In this document: positions 27,784 through 36,969 of the stretch, piece after piece
Numbering within the stretch: the first letter of the stretch is position 1
How the letters are laid out: the number at the start of each line of letters is the position of its first letter
Source of the DNA: Vagococcus sp. CY52-2
GTDB lineage: Bacteria; Bacillota; Bacilli; Lactobacillales; Vagococcaceae
Length of the DNA: 64,000 bases
Direction: 5' to 3'
Assembly (NCBI RefSeq): GCF_022655055.1
Contig: NZ_CP093384.1
Coordinates: 620,001-684,000 of the forward strand
Notes under the pieces: generated by a model
What the model was told of the DNA's origin: nothing
What the model saw: only the letters and a program-made list of their open reading frames with translations
The model's database searches: none
Translations under genes and position numbers: made by a program

Positions 27784-30597
27784 ATGAAACGAATTGATCA
27801 GGTTTATAATTATGTCGTTAACCAAACAAAGAATCTTTCCCCTACTAATCTAGCTAGCGAATCTGGAGTTACAACAAAAGAAGTTGCTGAATTTTTAAAA
27901 ATTCAGCGTAGTAATGCTAGTAAAGATCTAAATACATTAGTAAGAGAAGGAATTGTAGAAAAATTAGATGGTAGGCCAGTCAGATATGTCGTCAAATCGA
28001 TTTTTCAAAATGAACCCTTATCAAAGTATGTTCCAAGTTATCAAGAAGAAACTGATGCGACAACACTTTCTAAATCTAATTTAATTTATTCCGATGATAT
28101 TTTTAAACGAATTATTGGTATTAAGGGTAGTATGAAGAATGCTATTATGCAAGCAAAAGCGGCTATTTTATATCCACCAAATGGATTAAATTGTTTGATT
28201 ACAGGTCCAACTGGGTCTGGAAAAACCTACTTTGCACATACTATGTTTCAATATGCTAAACAGCAACAGATAATAGATGAGAATAAAGAGTTAGTAGTAT
28301 TTAATTGTGCAGACTATGCTAGTAATCCAGAATTATTAATGAGTCATTTATTTGGTCATATAAAGGGAGCTTTTACAGGAGCAGATGAAGAAAAAGATGG
28401 TTTGATGACTTTAGCAAATGATGGGTATTTATTTTTAGATGAAATTCATCGATTGCCACCAGAGGGACAAGAGATGATTTTTTATTTTATGGATAATGGA
28501 AAATATTCAAAATTAGGAGAGTCGACTAAAACAAGAGAAGCAAATGTCCGTATCATCTGTGCCACAACAGAAGATCCTAACTCAGCTCTGTTGAATACAT
28601 TTGTTAGGCGGATTCCTATTACAATTAAACTTCCAAACTTTAAGGAAAGAAGTGCAAAAGAAAAAGTCGAATTAGTAAAAAATATGATGATTATTGAAGC
28701 ACAACGTATTAATCGGCGAATTATTTTAACGGAAGACGTGATAAAAGCATTAATTGGAAGTGTGTCATATGGAAATGTAGGGCAATTGAAATCGAATGTT
28801 CAACTTGTCACGGCACAGTCATTTTTAAAACACATGGATCAACAGGATGTCACGATTACGATGGATGAGTTAAATGATGGGATAAAAGAAGGGCTCGTTC
28901 ATTTGGCCAGCGATCGACATACAATGGCTGAGTTGACACAGTTATTAGAATCAAAAATGATAATTTCGCCTAATGAATCATTTGAGACTTATGAAGGGGA
29001 TAGTTATGAGCTACCCTACAATTTATATGAAATCATTGGTGACAAAGCAGCATTATTAAAAGAAGATGGGTTTAACCAAGAAGCCATCAATCATTTTATT
29101 ACAACAGATATTAACGTTCACTTGAAATCATTTTACCGTAATCATGGCTTTAATTTTGATTCAGAAAATAAATTAGGAGAAATCATTGATAGTAAAGTTA
29201 TTAAAACAACGCGTATGTTGTATCAATACGCTGTGGAACAAGTAGGTTACAAATTTGAACAAAACTTTTTATATGCAATCGGCCTTCACATTAGCTCTTT
29301 TTTAAATCGTTATAAAGAAGGTATCCAAATAGAAACTGGAAATGATGAAAATATCATTAAAATGATCGAAACATACCCGAAAGAACATCATGTGGCAAAA
29401 GTATTTAAGCAAATTATTGAAGAGGAACATCAGGTTATATTGCCTCAATCAGAAATCAATTATTTAACTGTTTTGTTGATTTCTTTAAATGAATCAGTGA
29501 AGGATGGGAGAATAGGGATTGTCGTTGCAGCTCATGGTAGAAGTACTGCTTCAAGCATGGTGGAAGTTGTTAGTCAGCTGTTAAAAGTAAATAATATTCG
29601 TGCCGTAGATATGCCTCTTGATATGTCTCCTACTGAAGCATTAGATAAAGTCATACATGAAGTAAGTGAAGTAGATGAAGGAAGCGGAGTATTGTTGCTA
29701 GTAGATATGGGATCTTTGACAACTTTTACAGAGGATATAAAAGAAAAAACTGCTATTAATGTTAAAATTATTGACATGGTGACAACAGCATTAGTTTTGG
29801 AAGCTGGTAGAAAAGCGAGTTTACTTGAAGGCGATTTAACAGATTTATATCAATCTCTAAGTTATTTTCACGGATACCATGCAAAGGATACATCTGAAGT
29901 AAGCGTTGAAAAGAACAAACCACAAGCAATATTGGCTATTTGTGCATCGGGGCAAGGGACAGCACAGCGAATGAAGGAATTAATCAATGATTACCTTACT
30001 TTATATATGGAAGAAGATATTGAGGTAATTACCATGTCAATAGTAGATTTAGAAACGACATTACCATTGGTACAGGAAAAATACCATTTATTAGCAAGCA
30101 CAGGAATTAAGAATCCTAATTTATCCGTTCCGTTTATTACAATGGACCAACTATTTTCTAAAGAAGGCCCATCGTTTATTGGAAATATCGTATCGAATAC
30201 ATTTACATCTGACGAAGAATTTACGTTAACTGAAGATAAGGCTAAAAAAACATGTGTAGATTATATTAATGATTATTATACCTTTATCAATGCCACTAAA
30301 TTAATTGATCCATTGTGGACAATTTGTCAGAAAGTTGATCGAGATATTTTATCAAATAAAAAAGAGTATTCTTTTTATATCTCTTTAACCATGCACTTAT
30401 CTGGAATGGTTGAACGCATATTAAGAAATGATACGCTATCAGCAACTACCTCAGAATTAAATCAATTAGAGAACAAGAACTACATTGATTCACTAAAATC
30501 AAGCCTAAGTTTATTAGAACAATTGTTTCAGCTAGAAATACCAAATGATGAGTTAGTGTATGTTGTCAATATTATAGAGAATCAATTAAGCTTATAG
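27784..30597 (+). CDS. levR: LevR/MptR-type sigma-54-dependent activator of the mannose PTS
   Basis: A 937-residue regulator. An N-terminal HTH is followed by an AAA+ domain with Walker A GPTGSGKT (near 140), the sigma-54 contact loop GAFTGA (near 198) and Walker B FLDEIHRLP (near 220). PRD1, an EIIA(Man)-like domain with H584 in VVAAHGRSTAS, an EIIB-like CASGQGTAQRM segment (near 720) and PRD2 follow. PTS-dependent phosphorylation of PRD and EIIA histidines tunes such activators. A -24/-12 promoter lies 80 bp after its stop codon, in front of the PTS genes. It is equivalent to enterococcal MptR. Confidence 0.93.
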   Translation: MKRIDQVYNYVVNQTKNLSPTNLASESGVTTKEVAEFLKIQRSNASKDLNTLVREGIVEKLDGRPVRYVVKSIFQNEPLSKYVPSYQEETDATTLSKSNLIYSDDIFKRIIGIKGSMKNAIMQAKAAILYPPNGLNCLITGPTGSGKTYFAHTMFQYAKQQQIIDENKELVVFNCADYASNPELLMSHLFGHIKGAFTGADEEKDGLMTLANDGYLFLDEIHRLPPEGQEMIFYFMDNGKYSKLGESTKTREANVRIICATTEDPNSALLNTFVRRIPITIKLPNFKERSAKEKVELVKNMMIIEAQRINRRIILTEDVIKALIGSVSYGNVGQLKSNVQLVTAQSFLKHMDQQDVTITMDELNDGIKEGLVHLASDRHTMAELTQLLESKMIISPNESFETYEGDSYELPYNLYEIIGDKAALLKEDGFNQEAINHFITTDINVHLKSFYRNHGFNFDSENKLGEIIDSKVIKTTRMLYQYAVEQVGYKFEQNFLYAIGLHISSFLNRYKEGIQIETGNDENIIKMIETYPKEHHVAKVFKQIIEEEHQVILPQSEINYLTVLLISLNESVKDGRIGIVVAAHGRSTASSMVEVVSQLLKVNNIRAVDMPLDMSPTEALDKVIHEVSEVDEGSGVLLLVDMGSLTTFTEDIKEKTAINVKIIDMVTTALVLEAGRKASLLEGDLTDLYQSLSYFHGYHAKDTSEVSVEKNKPQAILAICASGQGTAQRMKELINDYLTLYMEEDIEVITMSIVDLETTLPLVQEKYHLLASTGIKNPNLSVPFITMDQLFSKEGPSFIGNIVSNTFTSDEEFTLTEDKAKKTCVDYINDYYTFINATKLIDPLWTICQKVDRDILSNKKEYSFYISLTMHLSGMVERILRNDTLSATTSELNQLENKNYIDSLKSSLSLLEQLFQLEIPNDELVYVVNIIENQLSL

Positions 30598-30637
30598 TGT
30601 ATATACACTAAAGATACACTGTGCCAAGTGTATCTTT
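30596..30637 (+). promoter_or_regulatory. Array of four heptamers, candidate upstream activating sequence
   Basis: AGTGTAT, ATACACT, ATACACT and AGTGTAT occur at 30596-30602, 30603-30609, 30614-30620 and 30627-30633. The first pair forms a 14-bp perfect palindrome. The second pair, extended to 11-bp arms (30610-30620 with 30627-30637), can also fold into a terminator-like hairpin followed by a T-rich run, so it may also end the levR message. The array lies about 70-105 bp upstream of the expected start of the sigma-54 promoter, where activators bind. Confidence 0.6.
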
Positions 30638-30676
30638 TTCTTATTTTATTAATTGGTTTAATAGTATTTTTGAAAG

Positions 30677-30695
30677 TTGGCATGAATTTTGCTTA
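30677..30695 (+). promoter_or_regulatory. Sigma-54 (-24/-12) promoter of the mannose PTS operon
   Basis: TTGGCATGAATTTTGCTTA matches the RpoN consensus TTGGCAC-N5-TTGC. The GG (30679-30680) and GC (30691-30692) are separated by exactly 10 nt. It lies 43 bp before the IIB start codon and downstream of a gene for a GAFTGA-type activator. Transcription should begin near 30703. Confidence 0.88.
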
Positions 30696-30737
30696 TATAT
30701 TTATAGAATGTTTAAAATGAAGAAAAGGAGGCATCAT

Positions 30738-31253
30738 ATGGATATTCGATTAGTTCGTATTGATGACAGATTGATTCATGGACAGGTTGCTACAGTCTGG
30801 ACAAAACATTCAAAAATAAATCGTATTCTTGTTGTTAGTGATGATGTGGCACAGGATGCCCTTAGAAAAACATTACTTATTCAAGCAGCGCCACCTAATA
30901 TTATTGTTAATGTGATTCCAGTGAAAAAAATGATAGGAATCTATCATGATCCACGATTTAATGATTCTATTCAAGCAATGCTATTATTTACGAATCCTTC
31001 AGACGTTAAAAAAGTGGTAGAAGCTGGTGTGAAAATTGAAACACTCAATGTTGGTGGAATGAGTTATCAAACTGGTAAACATATGATAACAAACGCTGTG
31101 GCAATAGATGACAAAGATGAGGAAGCTTTTGTTTTTTTAAGTAATCAAGGAATAACTATTGATGTCAGAAAAGTTGTTTCGGATAGTCCTGTTGATTTGA
31201 TTCATTTATTAAAAAAGAATCAATTAAAAACTGACAAAAAGAAAATGATATAA
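30738..31253 (+). CDS. mptB: PTS mannose-family EIIB component (free-standing)
   Basis: A 171-residue cytoplasmic phosphocarrier. I start at ATG 30738, which has AAAGGAGG just upstream and lies after the sigma-54 promoter; the frame is open further upstream but that part would precede the transcript. The phosphorylated histidine is H14 in RIDDRLIHGQVATVW. It is a clear paralog of the IIB half of the next gene. An extra free-standing IIB at the head of the operon is known from the enterococcal mptBACD type. It may tune LevR phosphorylation rather than transport, which is an inference. Confidence 0.88.
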   Translation: MDIRLVRIDDRLIHGQVATVWTKHSKINRILVVSDDVAQDALRKTLLIQAAPPNIIVNVIPVKKMIGIYHDPRFNDSIQAMLLFTNPSDVKKVVEAGVKIETLNVGGMSYQTGKHMITNAVAIDDKDEEAFVFLSNQGITIDVRKVVSDSPVDLIHLLKKNQLKTDKKKMI

Positions 31254-31270
31254 AATAGGAGGTCACAAAT

Positions 31271-32257
31271 ATGGTTGGAATTATTTTAGCAAGTCATGGT
31301 GAGTTTGCTAAAGGAATCTTGCAATCTGGTTCAATGATTTTTGGTGAACAAGAAAATGTTAAAGCCGTTACATTGATGCCTAGTGAAGGTCCAGATGATG
31401 TTAAAAGAAAAATTATCGAAGCAATTGACACATTTGATCAGCAAGAGGAAGTCCTTTTTTTAGTTGATTTATGGGGAGGTACACCATTTAATCAAGCAAA
31501 TACACTATTTGAAGAACATAAGGACCATTGGGCAATTGTCAGTGGATTAAACTTACCAATGTTAATTGAAGCATATGCGATGAGATTATCAGAAACAAGC
31601 GCTCATAAAATCGCGTCTCAAATTGTAACAACAGGAAAAGATGGGATTAAAGTTCGTCCAGAAGCTCTTGAACCAGAAGAAGAGAAAAATGAAGTTGCTC
31701 AACCAGAAGTACAAATGGGTTCTATCCCGCCAGGAACAGTCATTGGTGATGGAAAAATCAAATTTGTGTTGGCACGTATTGATTCACGATTATTACATGG
31801 TCAGGTGGCAACAGCTTGGACAAAAGCAACCAATCCAACACGTATCATTGTGGTATCGGATTCAGTTGCAAAAGATGATCTACGTAAGAAATTAATCGAA
31901 CAAGCAGCACCACCAGGAGTAAAAGCAAATGTTATTCCCGTGAAAAAAATGATAGAAATTGCAAAAGATCCACGTTTTGGTGGAACGCGTGCGTTACTGT
32001 TGTTTGAAAATCCGGCAGATGTTGTTCGCGTTATTGATGGTGGCGTGAAGATTGACGAAGTAAATGTTGGATCACTTGCCCACTCTGTTGGAAAAGTGGT
32101 AGTAAATAAAGTCCTTTCTATGGGACAAGATGACGTTAAAGCTTTTGAGCAATTAAAAGCTGATGGTGTGAAGTTTGACGTACGTAAAGTACCAAATGAT
32201 TCACGAGCTAATATGGATGAGTTGGTTAAAAAAGCAAAAACTGATTTAGGAAAATAA
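31271..32257 (+). CDS. manX: PTS mannose-family EIIAB component
   Basis: A 328-residue fusion. The EIIA domain (about 1-135) has H9 in ILASHGEFAKG. A Glu/Pro-rich hinge (about 137-157) links it to an EIIB domain with H176 in RIDSRLLHGQVATAW. It receives phosphate from HPr and passes it to the sugar crossing EIIC/EIID. A good AGGAGG site lies 17 nt after the IIB stop. It is equivalent to MptA of enterococci and ManL of streptococci. Confidence 0.94.
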   Translation: MVGIILASHGEFAKGILQSGSMIFGEQENVKAVTLMPSEGPDDVKRKIIEAIDTFDQQEEVLFLVDLWGGTPFNQANTLFEEHKDHWAIVSGLNLPMLIEAYAMRLSETSAHKIASQIVTTGKDGIKVRPEALEPEEEKNEVAQPEVQMGSIPPGTVIGDGKIKFVLARIDSRLLHGQVATAWTKATNPTRIIVVSDSVAKDDLRKKLIEQAAPPGVKANVIPVKKMIEIAKDPRFGGTRALLLFENPADVVRVIDGGVKIDEVNVGSLAHSVGKVVVNKVLSMGQDDVKAFEQLKADGVKFDVRKVPNDSRANMDELVKKAKTDLGK

Positions 32258-32278
32258 ACCATTTATAGGAGGGATATC

Positions 32279-33097
32279 ATGTCTGTTATATCAGTCATTT
32301 TAGTTATTATTGTTGCCTTTTTCGCAGGTATGGAAGGTATTTTAGATGAGTTTCAATTTCATCAACCATTGATTGCATGTACATTAATTGGATTAGTTAC
32401 AGGTCACTTGGAAGCAGGGATTCTTTTAGGGGGGTCACTTCAAATGATCGCTCTAGGTTGGGCAAATATTGGAGCAGCAGTGGCACCAGATGCAGCACTT
32501 GCTTCAGTAGCATCTGCTATTATTTTAGTTAAAGCATTAGGAGCTCAATCAATTTCTGTTAAAGATGCAGTGTCATCATCAATCGCAGTGGCTATTCCAT
32601 TAGCAGTCGCTGGATTATTCTTAACAATGATTGTCCGAACATTAGCTGTACCAATCGTTCATATGATGGATAAAGCAGCCGAAGAAGGAAATATGGGTAA
32701 AATTGAACGTTTACACATTATGGCTGTATGTATGCAAGGAATTCGTATTGCCATTCCAGCAGCAGCACTGTTATTTATTCCAGCTGAAACTGTACAACAC
32801 TTTTTAGAATCAATGCCAGCTTGGTTAACTGAAGGTATGGCAATTGGTGGTGGAATGGTTGTAGCGGTAGGTTACGCTATGGTTATTAACATGATGGCAA
32901 CAAAAGAAGTATGGCCATTCTTTGCAATGGGATTTGTTATTGCCGCAGTTTTTGATATTACATTAATGGGCTTAGGTGCATTAGGTGTGGCCTTTGCATT
33001 AATCTACATTAACTTGTCTAAAATGGGTGGTTCATCAAATTCTGGTGGTGGAAGCAATACAGGTGATCCACTAGGCGATATTTTAAACGATTACTAA
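32279..33097 (+). CDS. manY: PTS mannose-family EIIC component
   Basis: A 272-residue membrane component with about seven to eight helices, including AGMEGILDEFQFHQPLI near the start and the GGSLQMIALGWANIGAAVAPD signature near residue 57. With EIID it forms the sugar channel and, in related cocci, the docking site of class IIa bacteriocins and of lactococcin-type peptides. It ends in a Gly/Ser/Asn-rich tail (SSNSGGGSNTGD). It is third in the sigma-54 operon, 21 nt after the IIAB gene. Confidence 0.94.
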   Translation: MSVISVILVIIVAFFAGMEGILDEFQFHQPLIACTLIGLVTGHLEAGILLGGSLQMIALGWANIGAAVAPDAALASVASAIILVKALGAQSISVKDAVSSSIAVAIPLAVAGLFLTMIVRTLAVPIVHMMDKAAEEGNMGKIERLHIMAVCMQGIRIAIPAAALLFIPAETVQHFLESMPAWLTEGMAIGGGMVVAVGYAMVINMMATKEVWPFFAMGFVIAAVFDITLMGLGALGVAFALIYINLSKMGGSSNSGGGSNTGDPLGDILNDY

Positions 33098-33115
33098 TTT
33101 AGGAGGAAAGAAAAA

Positions 33116-34027
33116 ATGGCAGAAAAGATAGAATTATCGAAAAAAGATCGTATGACCGTTGCGTGGCGTTCAACATTTATCCAAGGTTCTTGGAACTATG
33201 AACGTATGCAAAATGGTGGTTGGGCATTCTCAATGATTCCAGCAATCAAAAAATTATACAAAACAAAAGAAGAACAATCAGATGCATTAAAACGTCACTT
33301 AGAATTCTTTAACACACATCCATATATTGCTTCTCCTATTTTAGGTGTAACATTGGCGTTAGAAGAAGAACGAGCTAATGGATCTGAAATTGATGATGTA
33401 GCAATTCAAGGGGTTAAAGTTGGGATGATGGGACCATTAGCTGGTGTTGGAGACCCAGTTTTCTGGTTTACATTACGTCCAATGCTTGGAGCTCTTGGTG
33501 CATCTCTTGCACTAGGTGGTAGCATTCTTGGTCCAATTATTTTCTTCGTGGCTTGGAACTTAATTCGTTGGGGATTTATGTGGTATACACAAGAATTTGG
33601 TTACCGTGCTGGATCAAAAATTACAGATGACTTATCGGGTGGTTTATTGCAAGATGTTACAAAAGGTGCTTCTATTTTAGGGATGTTTGTTCTGGCAGCA
33701 TTGGTTGAAAGATGGGTATCCATTGATTTCAAACCAATTGTGTCAAAAGTACCTCTTGATAAAGGAGCCTATGTTGACTGGGCAAATCTTCCAAATGGTA
33801 TGGCTGGTGTGAAACAAGCGTTTGAAGAAGTTGCTTCTGGTCGTGCGTTAAGTGATGTTAAAGTGACAACATTACAAAATAACTTAGATCAACTAATCCC
33901 AGGTTTAGCACCATTATTATTAACATTCTTCTGTATGTGGCTACTTAAGAAAAAAGTAAGCCCAATTGTTATCATCATCGGTTTGTTCGTTGTTGGTATC
34001 TTAGGTCATGTGATTGGCTTACTGTAA
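33116..34027 (+). CDS. manZ: PTS mannose-family EIID component
   Basis: A 303-residue membrane protein. It starts with a cytoplasmic part that has TFIQGSWNYERMQNGGWAF and continues to the GVKVGMMGPLAGVGDPVFW motif typical of EIID. About four to five helices follow, ending in KKKVSPIVIIIGLFVVGI. It forms a complex with EIIC. The gene is 18 nt after EIIC and has its own AGGAGG site. A terminator hairpin lies after it, so the DUF956 gene is probably expressed by read-through or from another start. Confidence 0.94.
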   Translation: MAEKIELSKKDRMTVAWRSTFIQGSWNYERMQNGGWAFSMIPAIKKLYKTKEEQSDALKRHLEFFNTHPYIASPILGVTLALEEERANGSEIDDVAIQGVKVGMMGPLAGVGDPVFWFTLRPMLGALGASLALGGSILGPIIFFVAWNLIRWGFMWYTQEFGYRAGSKITDDLSGGLLQDVTKGASILGMFVLAALVERWVSIDFKPIVSKVPLDKGAYVDWANLPNGMAGVKQAFEEVASGRALSDVKVTTLQNNLDQLIPGLAPLLLTFFCMWLLKKKVSPIVIIIGLFVVGILGHVIGLL

Positions 34028-34041
34028 AAAAAATAAATTTT

Positions 34042-34069
34042 AAGAGGTCTTATATAGGCCTCTTTTTTT
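34042..34069 (+). terminator. Terminator between EIID and DUF956 genes
   Basis: A 9-bp stem with one G-U pair (34042-34050 with 34056-34064) is followed by a seven-to-nine T run. It may be partial, setting the level of the DUF956 gene. Confidence 0.75.
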
Positions 34070-34124
34070 AAATAGCAGCTATTTTTTGATATAGTGTTAA
34101 AAGAAAAGTAAAGGAAGTGACTTG

Positions 34125-34502
34125 ATGGTTCAGTCTCTTAATACAAAAATTGATCTAGTAATAGATGCAACAGCGTTTACTGGTTTGACAGATTATGGGG
34201 AAATTATGATAGGTGATAAAGGATTTGAATTTTATCATGGGCGTGATCCAAGAAAATTTATTCAAATACCTTGGGAAGAAGTTGATTATGTTATTGCTTC
34301 TGTCATGTTTAAAGGGAAATGGATTCCAAGATATGCTATTCAGACTAAAAAAAATGGAACCTATACTTTTTCTTCTAAAAAACCCAAAGTGGTCTTACGT
34401 GCTATAAGAGAGTATGTTAATCCAGAAAGAATGGTTCAATCGCTTGGATTTTTAGATGTTGTTAAACGGGGGATTAGAGCAAAATTTGGTAAGAATAAAT
34501 AA
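34125..34502 (+). CDS. manO: DUF956 protein (ManO/MptO type)
   Basis: A 125-residue cytoplasmic protein of DUF956, which nearly always accompanies mannose PTS operons in lactic acid bacteria. The core has ATAFTGLTDYGEIMIGDKGFEFY and the FIQIPWEEVDYV motif. I start at ATG 34125 (AAGGAAG 7 nt upstream) rather than the TTG one codon earlier. Its role is thought to be regulatory or protective for the Man-PTS, but is not settled. Its stop codon lies within a very long perfect hairpin. Confidence 0.85.
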   Translation: MVQSLNTKIDLVIDATAFTGLTDYGEIMIGDKGFEFYHGRDPRKFIQIPWEEVDYVIASVMFKGKWIPRYAIQTKKNGTYTFSSKKPKVVLRAIREYVNPERMVQSLGFLDVVKRGIRAKFGKNK

Positions 34503-34558
34503 TAAACCTTTCGGCAAAATGAATATAAACTCATTTTGCCGAAAGGTTTATTATTTAT
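34495..34558 (+). terminator. 28-bp perfect hairpin at the end of the mannose PTS region
   Basis: 34495-34522 pairs without a mismatch with 34531-34558 around an 8-nt loop. No clear T-run follows on the plus strand; the A/T-rich ends are inside the stem. It includes the DUF956 stop codon. It may terminate, or protect or process the 3' end. Confidence 0.6.
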
Positions 34559-34729
34559 GAAATGAAAAGCTGTGCCAAATGGTTATTTAAAAGTCTTTCA
34601 ATATAGTAAAATAAATCTCTTATAAATTAAATTTGAAATATTATTGATTTTACCATCAAAAACATATATTATATTCATTTTTTTATTATATTTTTCTAAT
34701 TTAATTTTAAAAAAAGGGGGGAGCACTAG

Positions 34730-35620
34730 GTGAAAAATAAAATGAAGTATTTATCAATGTTTGTAACAGTTTTAACGTAAGCGGCTTGTGAAAGCGATGT
34801 AGTAAAAACTAAAGATAGCACAAGTGGGAAAGAGGAATTAGCAGATGAACCTACAGCGGCTTTTGATATAACGATTTAAGCACAAATTATTGAATTAATG
34901 AAAGATATTCAACAAGAAATTAAAGCCTCTATTGTTTTTAGTGCACATGATTTGGGTGTTGTAGTAAATGGCGTTGATAGAGTAGCTGTAATGTATGGTG
35001 GTAGAATTGTTGGAATTGGAGCATCTGATGAGATTTTTTACAATCTTCAATATCCTTTGAAAGTACGAGATATTATAGCAGAAGACATTGATATTCATAA
35101 GTTAGCCAAAAATGTAGGTGAACGAAATAAACGAATAGATGAATTATTAAAACTTGTTGGTCTTGACCCAAGTCATGGGACACGTTATCCACATGAATTT
35201 TCAGGAGGTCAACGTCAACGTATTGGAATCGCACGAACTCTTGCGATTGACCCTAAATTTATTATTTGTGATGAACTAGTTTCTGCTTTGGATGTTTCTA
35301 TTCAAGCACAGGTTGTCAATTTATTACAAGAGTTGCAAGAAAAACAACAACTGACTTATTTGTTTATTGCCCATGATTTATCAATGGTTAAATATATCAG
35401 CAATTGTATAGGGGTGATGTATTATGGAAAATTGGTAGAAATTGGAAGTGCAGAGGAGATTTATAAGTATGGATTACATCCTTACACAGAAAGCTTATTA
35501 TCCGCCATTCCATTACCTGACCCTGAGTATGAACGTCATAGAGTAAGGACTACTTACAAACCTGAAAAAACAATTGCTACAGATTTATTATTAAGAGAAA
35601 TTAGTGACTTGAAAATTTAA
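34730..35620 (+). pseudogene. Deletion chimera of an oligopeptide ABC transporter locus (oppA-oppD-oppF remnant)
   Basis: A single reading frame from GTG 34730 to the stop at 35620 joins three pieces. First comes an OppA-type signal peptide (MKYLSMFVTVLT) with a TAA (34778-34780) just before AAC of the lipobox. Then an OppD piece begins in the middle of Walker B (ADEPTAAFDITI) and has a second nonsense codon (34877-34879) where CAA is expected. It continues to FYNLQYPLK. From [18 protein letters not shown] onward it is the OppF C-terminal two thirds, with the signature [12 protein letters not shown] and a Walker B damaged to CDELVSALD. No Walker A remains, so it cannot be an active ATPase. 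The permease genes oppB and oppC are gone. Confidence 0.85.
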
Positions 35621-35847
35621 ATAGGATAATGGAATTTGGTATTTAAAAGGATACTATGTCATTATTTGTTATTTATATTTAGAAAATAATTGAAAAAGTA
35701 TTAGAAAACAATAAACTGATGATAGAAATGTAAGTGAACAACGTATAATAAATTTATTAAATTGGGCAAAAGTTTTATGTTTTAGTTATCAGTTTTTTAA
35801 TCGATAGTCTTTACGGTACATACAGAAATAATTTTTCTAGAGATATT

Positions 35848-35879
35848 AAAAAGCCATCAGCGGAAACGGATGGCTTTTT
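35848..35879. terminator. Bidirectional terminator before the broken dehydrogenase
   Basis: An 11-bp perfect stem (35848-35858 with 35869-35879) with an inner CG-GAAA-CG cap, and A-run/T-run flanks. Confidence 0.8.
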
Positions 35880-35883
35880 TTAT

Positions 35884-36881
35884 TTATAGATTAACAATTG
35901 TTTGCGGTCTTTCACCATTTAATATGGCTAAACATGAATCAAGTGCACCTGACACTAAATTTGTGACAGCTGTTTCAGTGTAAAAAGCAATATGGGGAGT
36001 ATAAATAACATCATCTCGTTGTATTAATTCTTCTAACACTGGGTCATTAATCGGTTTATTATTAAAATCTTTTGTCACAAAAGGCATTTCATTTTCGTAA
36101 GTATCAAGTGCACAAGATGCTAATTGATTTGAGTCCAGAGCCTTAATTAAATCGTTTGTGTTAACAATTGCACCGCGAGAAGCGTTAATTAAAATAGAAC
36201 CAGGCTTCATTTTTGTAAAGGTTTCTTCATTAAATAAATGATAATTTTCTTCTGTTAGAGGCATATGAATAGAAATGACATCACATGATGCTAAAAACGT
36301 ATTAAAATTATCTTCATATGTTAGAATAGCTTCCAATGATTTATTTTTATAAAGATCATAACCAATCAACGTTGCACCAAAGCCTTTGAGCATCTCAACT
36401 GTCAACTGACCAATACGACCAGTCCCTAATATTCCAATCGTTAATTCTCTGACTTCTTTAGACAAGATTGATTTATCCCAACTAAAATTATGATTTGTCA
36501 CTCGTTTATTAATTAATTTTGTATGTCTTAAACAATTTAGAACGCTTCCAACTGCAAACTCAGCGACAGAGTTTGGGGAGTAAGCAGGTACATTCGTAAT
36601 TAAAATATTATTTTCTTTTGCAATATCTAAGTTATACATATCAATACCGGCTGACCGTTGAGCAATTTGTCTAAAGCCATCTTTGCTCAGTTGGATATAA
36701 ATATCATTTGAAATCCCCATTGTTTGTTGGAGACTTAAACCATCAAAAGTTTTTAACAAGTGATAAGTTCTTCATTAAGTACCTCATTAGTTAAACCAAC
36801 TTCAACATTATTTTCTTTAGCCCATTTATCAGCAAACTGTTTTTCATCTTCCCTAGCGCCTATCATCATAATCTTTTTCAT
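35884..36881 (-). pseudogene. D-2-hydroxyacid (D-lactate-type) dehydrogenase, frameshifted
   Basis: The intact gene would start at ATG 36881 (AAGGAGG upstream) with MKKIMMIGAREDEKQFADKWAKEN. That frame reads to a TAA just after LNEELITC. The rest continues in another frame from about 36759 (LKTFDGLSLQQTMGISNDIY) to the stop, with an intact NAD-binding GILGTGRIGQLTVEM, the catalytic Arg in INASRGAIVN, a Glu and the H in YTPHIAFYTE. The total length is 998 nt, not a multiple of three, so one base is missing near 36760. A TTG at 36759 could start a 291-residue product lacking the first part of the catalytic domain, but no good ribosome site supports it. Confidence 0.8.
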
Positions 36882-36969
36882 TTTTTCCTCCTTATATCTT
36901 TATAAGTACAGTATAAGATGAAGAGGATTATTGTTCTAATTACTATAATTGATAGACCTATAGATTTAG

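Noticed and set aside
30621-30737. N-terminal extension of the free-standing EIIB frame by 39 codons
   Set aside because: It overlaps the UAS array and the sigma-54 promoter, and the EIIB family begins at MDIRLVRIDDRLIHGQ with a perfect ribosome site.
31801-32262. Minus-strand open frame of 153 codons opposite the EIIAB gene
   Set aside because: It is a shadow of the conserved EIIB domain; no start signal and no family match.
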